Source: Phoronis ovalis
Lineage: Eukaryota; Phoronida; Phoronidae
Direction: 5' to 3'
Assembly: GCA_028565635.1 (NCBI GenBank)
Contig: JAOXYB010020649.1
Location: forward strand, 2,130 to 17,469
DNA: 15,340 bases
The stretch's first letter is position 1, and every line of letters starts with the position of its first letter. Both the position numbers and the translations under genes were made by a program. Shown piece by piece: positions 9,823 to 15,340 of this stretch. The notes beneath the pieces were generated by a model. It saw only the letters and a list, made by a program, of their open reading frames with translations, searched no databases and was not told the origin of the DNA.

Positions 9823-10309
9823 GGGATCATCTTAAAAGTTATCACAATGACCACAAACATATAGTGTTTCGTATAGGAATTACCCCCCCCCCCCACCCCC
9901 TTGGTCAAACGTAGGGAGGTTAGTGAGATGTGGACGTCACGCACTTGTAAAAACTGACAACCAATTTCAAGAGCGAAATCAGGGCAGTCAGGCACTTTTT
10001 CAGAAGGCAGAAAAAAATTGACAAGCAAAATAAAAGCACATTTTCAGTGCTATTGTGACAATACACCCAGAATAAGTGTCGTACACGAAAAAAAAATGTT
10101 TCTGTTCCAAAAGGGGGGTTGCGACGGAGGTGCGTGTTACTATTTCAAAACCGGGGTGCGTTCAAGGAATGATTTTAAATATCTTATATATACTAGGCAT
10201 GATTTTTTCATTTCTCACTAAACCATAAACGTAGGGAGATTTTAATCCCCGCCCCCTATACGAAACACTATACGTTTGCGGTCATTGTGATAACTTTTGA
10301 GATGATCCC
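9823..10309. mobile_element. MITE with 55-bp terminal inverted repeats, PIF/Harbinger-like
   Basis: A 487-bp non-coding element. The left end, 9823-9877, begins GGGATCATCTTAAAAGTTAT. The right end, 10255-10309, is its reverse complement with three mismatches in 55 positions. It is flanked by the direct repeat TTA (9820-9822 and 10310-10312). Terminal repeats starting GGG with a 3-bp TTA/TAA duplication fit PIF/Harbinger. No transposase is present inside, so movement would need an enzyme from elsewhere. The interior has a C-rich run and GC-rich tracts. Confidence 0.82.
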
Positions 10310-10312
10310 TTA
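10310..10312. repeat. Target site duplication TTA, right
   Basis: TTA directly outside the right terminal repeat of the MITE, paired with 9820-9822. Confidence 0.6.
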
Positions 10313-10411
10313 TTTAAGTGGTGAAATTTTATCAAAATAATAAAATGTTAATGAATAATGTTTTTGTATTGAAACACTAAGGTAACTTACAAAAAGAAGG
10401 CATTTTTAACT

Positions 10412-10510
10412 AAACCAACGGTAATAATATATTGTTTTGTTTTCGCTCAGTATGCGAAGGAAACCAACGGCAATAAGATATTATTTTGGTTTTCGCTCAG
10501 TATGCGAAGG
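10412..10510. repeat. 49-50-bp tandem duplication
   Basis: Two units, 10412-10460 and 10461-10510, each starting AAACCAACGG and ending TTTTCGCTCAGTATGCGAAGG, with a few substitutions and a one-base length difference. It lies about 100 bp right of the MITE. Confidence 0.92.
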
Positions 10511-10525
10511 AAGCGAAGAACATAG

Positions 10526-10588
10526 CGTTTTGTGAATGAACTGCACGAGCGCACGGCGAACTACGTCATTGTTCATTTACAAAATACG
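10526..10588. repeat. Stem-loop (inverted repeat, 29-nt loop)
   Basis: CGTTTTGTGAATGAAC at 10526-10541 pairs with GTTCATTTACAAAATACG at 10571-10588, with one mismatch and a two-base bulge. It follows directly on the tandem duplication, so both may belong to one unrecognised element. Confidence 0.6.
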
Positions 10589-11910
10589 GGGATGGTCCAG
10601 CAGGGGTGTCCCCTTCCGTAATCGGCGTTTGGTCCACGGCCCATTTGAGAATCATTTTTTAATGAGTGTTATGTCCTCCATTTTTCTAAATTGACTATAA
10701 AATCATAATTAAAACATTGTTTTAAAATATTATATGGGGGCAAAATAAAAAATCAATGTTGCATGTAATGTAGAGACCAGCAGTATGACATTTTAAATAA
10801 AATTAGAATACATTCTGTTTGACTGATCTTCGTGAATTAGACGGATAGACATAAAAAGGGGTTTAGGAAAAAAATTGAGCGCATCCGTAACCTAACACAA
10901 GTTTTACATTTATTTTGATTGTACAGTTACACCAGCACGTAGAAAATGTTTCAAATCTATTTATAAATATAATCATTACGAATGCAGTGTTCCTCAACAT
11001 CAAGGCAAAGTTTACTTATAAATATAATTAATGCGAGTACAGTGTACATAAAAAACAACCCGAGGAGGACTTGAAAGCAGTACTTTTTTTACAAGCAATT
11101 CAACTTATATTCGTTTTAAATGACAATGAAAACAATTATTAAATTGTTTTGCTAATGAAATGTAATGAGCAATGACATAAATTTGATAACTACATATTTC
11201 TTTAATTTATTATTTTGATCAATGTACATACTTTTAAAACATATATGCTAATTCATATTCATAATATGCAATTCCTTTCACCCAAATACTCAATTTAAGC
11301 AGCGTGATAGGATGATTTTGAGAATCTGGCCCTTTTTAAGAATATTCAATTAACCGTTTATGCTATCATGATGAAGTGGAAATCCGATATCATTTATTAT
11401 GTCAAATAAGGCACAGATGTGTATGCGAGCGAGTAAGACGCACTGCATCTTAGTCTATCTGAAATGCTTTTAGTATATACATCAAATTTGTAAAGACATC
11501 AAAAAGCAACAAACAAGTGCAAATAAACCATACATCTGTGTATAGCAAATAATTTACTAACTCCTAGGAAATTATTATTATAGCTAAAATAGATAAATAT
11601 TAAGGACAATTCATATGTTTAGACTGTAGCATGAAGTATAATAACTTAGACGATGCTTTTAACTCGACTCAGAAACATGATATACCTATAAGTATGATTC
11701 CATATTAACACTGGCATGAAAGATGGACGAAGGAAACTATGTGAATACTAACAGAACATTCCGGCTAAAGGTATGATACGCTTTTTAACTTAGTTTACTT
11801 TCATCGTTTTATTTTTCTTATTTATATATTTATAAACACAGGCCCACGGAATATTTAACAAAAATATTTTCAACGAGCATTTACAGTTTACATTTGTGAC
11901 AGTCTTTTCC
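10589..11910. other. Intergenic, AT-rich, no gene recognised
   Basis: No open frame, RNA gene or transposon end that I can support. One weak direct repeat is visible: a stretch with TTATAAATATAAT...GCAGTGT or ACAGTGT occurs at about 10961-10990 and again at about 11015-11044. Confidence 0.45.
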
Positions 11911-12218
11911 AGGCTTACCTAACCAGCGTAAACTCGAACCGTCAATCGCGCATCTCTTTCCTACCACTCGAACCCTTTTTCCAGGTTTCGCACCGAAATT
12001 CCTACTACTCGAACCGTCGTTTCCGTAAACTCGCTCAAGTTGCTATAGGAACTCGAACAGATGTCTGTACGAGTTCCTGGCAACTTGTACGAGTCTACGG
12101 AAACGATGGTTCGAGTAGCAAGAATTTCGGTGCGAAACCCGGGAAAAGGATTCGAGTGTAGGAAACAGGTGCACGAGTGCGTATTGACGGTTCGAGTCAA
12201 TGCTGGTAAGTAGCCCTG
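11910..12218. repeat. About 300-bp near-palindrome (fold-back element) of ACTCGAAC units
   Basis: The left arm (about 11910-12061) and the right arm (about 12064-12218) are imperfect reverse complements with almost no loop, centred near 12062. ACTCGAAC occurs at 11932, 11966, 12007 and 12051. GTTCGAGT or close variants occur at 12067, 12087, 12109, 12150, 12171 and 12190. Ends read CAGGCTTACC and GGTAAGTAGCCCTG. I see no target duplication and no coding capacity; an open frame on the minus strand here is a by-product of the repeats. It is probably a fold-back MITE of unknown family. Confidence 0.85.
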
Positions 12219-12600
12219 TTTTTAATCTAAAAAGTATTATACATTTTCTAAATTATTTAAATATAGGCTATTCAGTCCTGTGATTTTATCATCCTCACAA
12301 ATCCCCTTGTACTATCATTTCTCAATGTCCTTGTAATATTTACATTCCATTAATATATAATATTTTGTTTCAATAACATTTGAAGTTAAATTTAAGCTGA
12401 TGTATGTGTTCCCATCTGTCTCCCTAATTTAAACCTGTGATTGCTACATTTAAATTTCGCCGCGGCAAGTTTCAGTATCTACTTTTGACTTAAACAATGT
12501 ATAGCACTCTAATTTTTCAATTGCACCCAAACACCTCCATTCTGCTTGTAGTAAATCTACCTTTATTTTATTATTCTTGTGTTTTCCAGTTATCTTTCGT
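12219..12600. other. Upstream region of the mucin-like gene
   Basis: AT-rich DNA that should contain the promoter and 5' leader. No convincing core promoter was seen. GTTTTCCAG at 12581-12589 looks like a splice acceptor, so a 5' leader intron ending there is possible. Confidence 0.35.
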
Positions 12601-12639
12601 ATGACTTTCGGTCAGAGATTATCTTTCAAATTGCGATAA
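12601..12639 (+). promoter_or_regulatory. Upstream ORF in the leader of the mucin-like gene
   Basis: ATG at 12601 opens 12 codons and ends TAA at 12637-12639, three nucleotides before the main ATG at 12643 and in the same frame. If it is in the mRNA, it could limit initiation at the main start or act by reinitiation. Transcript start is unknown. Confidence 0.4.
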
Positions 12640-12642
12640 AAT

Positions 12643-13012
12643 ATGCGATTACACATAATTGTCAGTGCCAATGTCCTTGTCACCACATTCCTCGCCATCA
12701 GTTCTAGCGTTCAATGCTCAAACACTACTACTGAAGTGAATACAACATCTGCAAGTATTACAACCAATCCGACATTGACGACAACAACGGGAACAGGGAT
12801 AACGACTGACACAGCATTGACAACGACTGGAACAGGGATAACGACTGACACAGCATTGACAACGACTGGAACAGGGATAACGACTGACACAGCATTGACA
12901 ACGGCAGGATTTGAAATAACATCCACGTCGTATGAAGCGATTACCGGCACTGGTGGATTAACTGGAGGAACCAGTGGGGTTGTTACGACAACGCAAACTA
13001 TTGCAACAACTG
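12643..13012 (+). CDS. Mucin-like gene exon 1 (signal peptide, Thr-rich repeats)
   Basis: Encodes MRLHIIVSANVLVTTFLAIS and on to a likely cleavage after C25, then the Thr-rich region. The donor is ACT G then GTAGGT. The alternative donor GTATTG four bases later leads to an early stop downstream, so 13012 is preferred. An in-frame TGA follows at 13021 if unspliced, which would give a short secreted form of 126 residues. Confidence 0.8.
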
Positions 13013-15248
13013 GTAGGTATTGAATCCCGTATTGTACATAGACAAAAAAATGATCAATGAAACGCCAGACATGCCATTTAGGGCAACAACTTTTACTCTC
13101 GCTTCAAAGCAAAACATATCCATATTTCGTTTTTAATGCATCAAATGGATTTTTTTGGCACGGAAACTTACATAATGTTGAATATAGCTGGGTTAATCAA
13201 ATAGTTTGAATCAGCTATGTACAGAGTTAATCACAAAGAACGACGTCGAGATGGGTAGTATGCTTTAGATGTGCTGACTGTGTGAATACTAAGTTATCAT
13301 GGGTTTGCATGTCCAACATGCGTAACTTCATATGACAAGCTTTAGATATCACATGTAAAAATCAGAATACAATGAGATGTTGCAGTCTCTAGATAAATAA
13401 TGTGTCGCTTTTTGCAAAAAAATATTTGCTTTTATTATATTTAACATGTAGAAGGAGCATGACAATAAACGCTAACTAATATAAAATGAAGTATCAGAGC
13501 ATACTCACTGCGCATGTGCCAGTATCAGAGGTGCACGATTGATTCCTACAGTGACTAGTCTATCATAATCACATTTTTATTTATTTTAGTTGTTCCTGGC
13601 TTGGTTATAGGAAATGTGACATTGACATGTAAGTTACTTTATAATGGACATAATTAAACTTTTCTAATTGTACTGGTAGATGAATTTGTGCGACACCTGG
13701 TATCAAACAACTAAAATAAGATTGCCGTTTGAATGTTATAAATTTATGTTGTTATTAATTTGCAAACATTCATTTAGCATTTCAGACTATTTATTTGCCA
13801 TCTCTAACAGTTTTATGTATACGGCATGCATTTTTTCTAGCAGCTTTAGAGAATAACTTGATAGAGCCAGAACGCATTCCATTTGACATTCTTGCCTCGG
13901 CTTTCTTTGCAGACGGAAAATTGATTTTAATAATAATTAAAATAATGAAAAAGTTTTTGTAACCTTTTTTGTCTAGGGGAATTTGCCTTTATCCTGTCTA
14001 GTTCCGTCTTAGGAGGATTGTTACTGATTGTCATTGTGTTCTTGATGATCTCCTGCTGCTATGTCGTATGTTGTAAAAAAGAAAGTGATAGGTAACACTT
14101 GAATGTATTTTCTATAGTATATCCCGTCAGTTTCACGTTATTGTTCTCGACCACAGTGCCCGATGGGCAACGATGCCTCTGTTGTTGGCGAGGTTGTTAG
14201 GCGTTGCGTTACGAATTGTTCTTTTATCGCTTGCATGAGTTCTAAACGATTGAATAGTAGGCGCAGCGGCGTCGTAGCCAGAGATAAGAACATTATTTTT
14301 TTTTCATTTTCTTAAACTTTTTGTAGGTTTTCAAATATTTCGGACAATTCACGTGGTGGCTACACAGGTAGACAGCAATCGGATAATACTGGGGGCTGTT
14401 GTTGTACATGCAAAAAGAAAAGAAGGTAAATCTATATTTTACTGATTTACCTTTTATAGCGGATTGCAAGAATTATTGAACACGAAAGTACAGTAACCAA
14501 TATTGACCGACCATAGATATTTAAAAGGATATAAATGACAAATTATAAGCTATAAGTACATGTACGGCCGAGTTCATTTATAAAAGTGCTAAACATATCA
14601 ATCTTTATCAGTATTTGATCCATAGTACATGTATTAGTATGTAAATATTGTTATATTGCAGAAAAAGAACAATACGAATTAGTCCAAGATCGTCGGATGA
14701 AGAGGTAAGATGTTTTGCATTTTGTTAGAAAAGTTATAAAAATTACCACGGAGCTTTCTTTGTTTGATCACATTGACAGTCATTTTAATAGCGATTTTAA
14801 TTTAAAAAGTAATTCATTAGTGGTTTACAAACAGCCATGTCCTGGTGGTTCCTGTGAACGGACATCGTTCTCACTTCAATGTCTGACGGTGGTTGTAACC
14901 ACGCTAGTCTATTACTTTTCTGGGAACAGTGTATACACAACCATTTGTATCACTATTTAGATTTCATACTTATGAATTGACACCAGCTAGAATGGAATAC
15001 ATACCATCTGGATATTAAAAAATAATTATTCATATATTTTAACAGGGTTTATCTAATTGAGTATTTTTTTTCAGAGTGGGCTTTATAATCTCAATCCTGG
15101 ACCTCGAAGAAATAAAATACTTAACAACATAAACAGTAGGCAAAGATGGCAACATGCTCAACAAAAAATACAACAAAATCCAGGATGGAAGCCGTTCTCG
15201 AATGCTGCAAGAAGTCATAGCAGAGCTCATAATAACTTTGAAGTTTAA
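12643..15248 (+). CDS. Mucin-like type I membrane protein, unrecognised family (six exons)
   Basis: I do not recognise the family. Exons: 12643-13012, 13590-13628, 13977-14091, 14327-14425, 14662-14704 and 15075-15248. They sum to 840 nt, 279 residues plus TAA, with matching phases (1,1,2,2,0) and GT-AG borders throughout. Layout: signal peptide (1-25), Thr-rich ectodomain with three 13-residue repeats (47-85), N-glycosylation sequons at N27, N33 and N132, a transmembrane helix (about 139-161), CCYVVCCKK (163-171), a second cluster GGCCCTCKKKR (197-207), an acidic serine patch SPRSSDEE (215-222), and a basic Gln/Asn-rich tail ending NFEV, which fits a class II PDZ ligand. The Thr content suggests dense O-glycosylation at the cell surface. 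The role is unknown: adhesion, a mucous coat or a receptor are all possible. The splice model rests on sequence alone, and further exons upstream cannot be excluded. Confidence 0.75.
12781..12897 (+). repeat. 39-bp coding VNTR, three units
   Basis: Units 12781-12819, 12820-12858 and 12859-12897. Only the first differs, at its 5' end. Each encodes TTTGTGITTDTAL or nearly so. The length is a multiple of three, so copy changes would keep the frame. The near identity points to recent or ongoing expansion. Confidence 0.97.
13590..13628 (+). CDS. Mucin-like gene exon 2 (39-nt microexon)
   Basis: Acceptor TTATTTTAG before 13590 and donor GTAAGT after 13628. Encodes VPGLVIGNVTLT with one N-glycosylation sequon, just outside the membrane. 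Phases 1 and 1, so skipping it would keep the frame. Confidence 0.65.
13977..14091 (+). CDS. Mucin-like gene exon 3 (transmembrane helix)
   Basis: Acceptor TTTTTTGTCTAG before 13977, donor GTAACA after 14091. Encodes the helix FAFILSSSVLGGLLLIVIV and on, then SCCYVVCCKKESD. The membrane-proximal cysteines are typical palmitoylation candidates and the following lysines fit the positive-inside rule. Confidence 0.8.
14327..14425 (+). CDS. Mucin-like gene exon 4 (second Cys-Lys cluster)
   Basis: Acceptor TTTTTGTAG before 14327, donor GTAAAT after 14425. Encodes a Ser/Gly/Asn-rich linker and GGCCCTCKKKR. 99 nt with phases 2 and 2, so it could be a cassette exon. Confidence 0.72.
14662..14704 (+). 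CDS. Mucin-like gene exon 5 (43 nt)
   Basis: Acceptor TTATATTGCAG before 14662, donor GTAAGA after 14704. Encodes KRTIRISPRSSDEE, a basic patch followed by an acidic serine patch that resembles a casein kinase 2 site. Confidence 0.68.
15075..15248 (+). CDS. Mucin-like gene exon 6 (C-terminal tail)
   Basis: Acceptor TTTTTTTTCAG before 15075, stop TAA at 15246-15248. Encodes 57 residues rich in Asn, Gln and Arg, ending HNNFEV. No poly(A) signal is seen before the window ends, so the 3' untranslated region probably continues outside. Confidence 0.75.
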   Translation, partial: SGLYNLNPGPRRNKILNNINSRQRWQHAQQKIQQNPGWKPFSNAARSHSRAHNNFEV

Positions 15249-15310
15249 ATTTACTGGTATTTGCGATAGTTTTTTTATAACGGTGCATTTCTGTGAAAAT
15301 TCACTCAATG

Positions 15311-15340
15311 TAGACTAATTGATATATATCAATTAGTCTA
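15311..15340. repeat. Perfect 30-bp palindrome at the window end
   Basis: TAGACTAATTGATAT followed by its exact reverse complement. It touches the last base, so it may be part of a longer inverted repeat or a fold-back at a contig end. Confidence 0.9.

Noticed and set aside
9714-10028. Minus-strand open frame of 104 codons
   Set aside because: It crosses the left border of the MITE and includes residues encoded by the C-run, so it cannot be an ancient gene or the element's transposase.
12109-12197. GGTTCGAGTC as a tRNA T-arm or Pol III B box
   Set aside because: The same word recurs several times in both arms of a palindrome and there is no cloverleaf or A box at the right distance.
11961-12200. 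Minus-strand open frame in the palindrome
   Set aside because: The frame arises from the ACTCGAAC repeat structure; there is no protein family resemblance.
12711-12950. Minus-strand open frame across the VNTR
   Set aside because: It is the antisense of the Thr-rich repeats, open only because of the 39-bp periodicity.
13913-13957. Extra exon after the acceptor-like TTTCTTTGCAG at 13902-13912
   Set aside because: Reading from there gives a stop within about 16 codons and the only possible donor (GTAACC) is weak; skipping straight to 13977 gives a clean membrane helix.
14715-14960. Plus-strand open frame of 81 codons
   Set aside because: It lies wholly in the last intron of the mucin-like gene, just after a strong donor, and shows no motif.

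Overview
This looks like nuclear DNA from an invertebrate animal. The genes are split by short AT-rich introns with GT-AG borders, the base composition is AT-rich, and there are microsatellite-like runs, a LINE remnant, a MITE and fold-back repeats. Nothing bacterial (operons, ribosome binding sites, long uninterrupted genes) is visible. Tandem CYP2-clan P450 genes in AT-rich DNA suggest a lophotrochozoan, perhaps a bivalve, but that assignment is inference.

Left part (1-8682, minus strand): two head-to-tail paralogous genes for a microsomal cytochrome P450 of the CYP2 type. The upstream copy (called B here, 8682 down to 4721) is complete: seven exons, 1509 nt of coding sequence, 502 residues. 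It carries every P450 hallmark, including FSIGQRMCPG with the haem-ligand cysteine. The second copy (A, 3471 down to 167) shows exons 1-5 with the same phases and almost the same exon lengths, then runs off the left edge. The window starts inside a 40-bp minisatellite that duplicates the exon 5 splice donor of copy A. Intron 1 of copy A (1460 bp against 342 bp in B) contains a degraded non-LTR retrotransposon 3' end.

Middle part (8683-12600): about 3.9 kb with no gene I can support, but rich in repeats. It holds a 487-bp MITE with 55-bp terminal inverted repeats and a TTA target duplication (PIF/Harbinger-like), a 49-bp tandem duplication, a stem-loop, and a roughly 300-bp nearly perfect palindrome built from ACTCGAAC/GTTCGAGT units.

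Right part (12601-15340, plus strand): a six-exon gene, 840 nt of coding sequence and 279 residues, encoding an unrecognised small type I membrane protein. Its parts are a signal peptide, a Thr-rich mucin-like ectodomain with three 13-residue repeats, one transmembrane helix, two cysteine/lysine clusters in the cytoplasmic tail and a C-terminal FEV. A short upstream ORF ends just before its start codon. The window closes with a perfect 30-bp palindrome.

The P450 pair probably acts in oxidation of small lipophilic molecules at the ER. The mucin-like gene faces the other way and I see no functional link to them. I found no clearly new multi-gene system. The most interesting signals are the splice-donor minisatellite, the unrecognised mucin-like protein and the palindromic elements.
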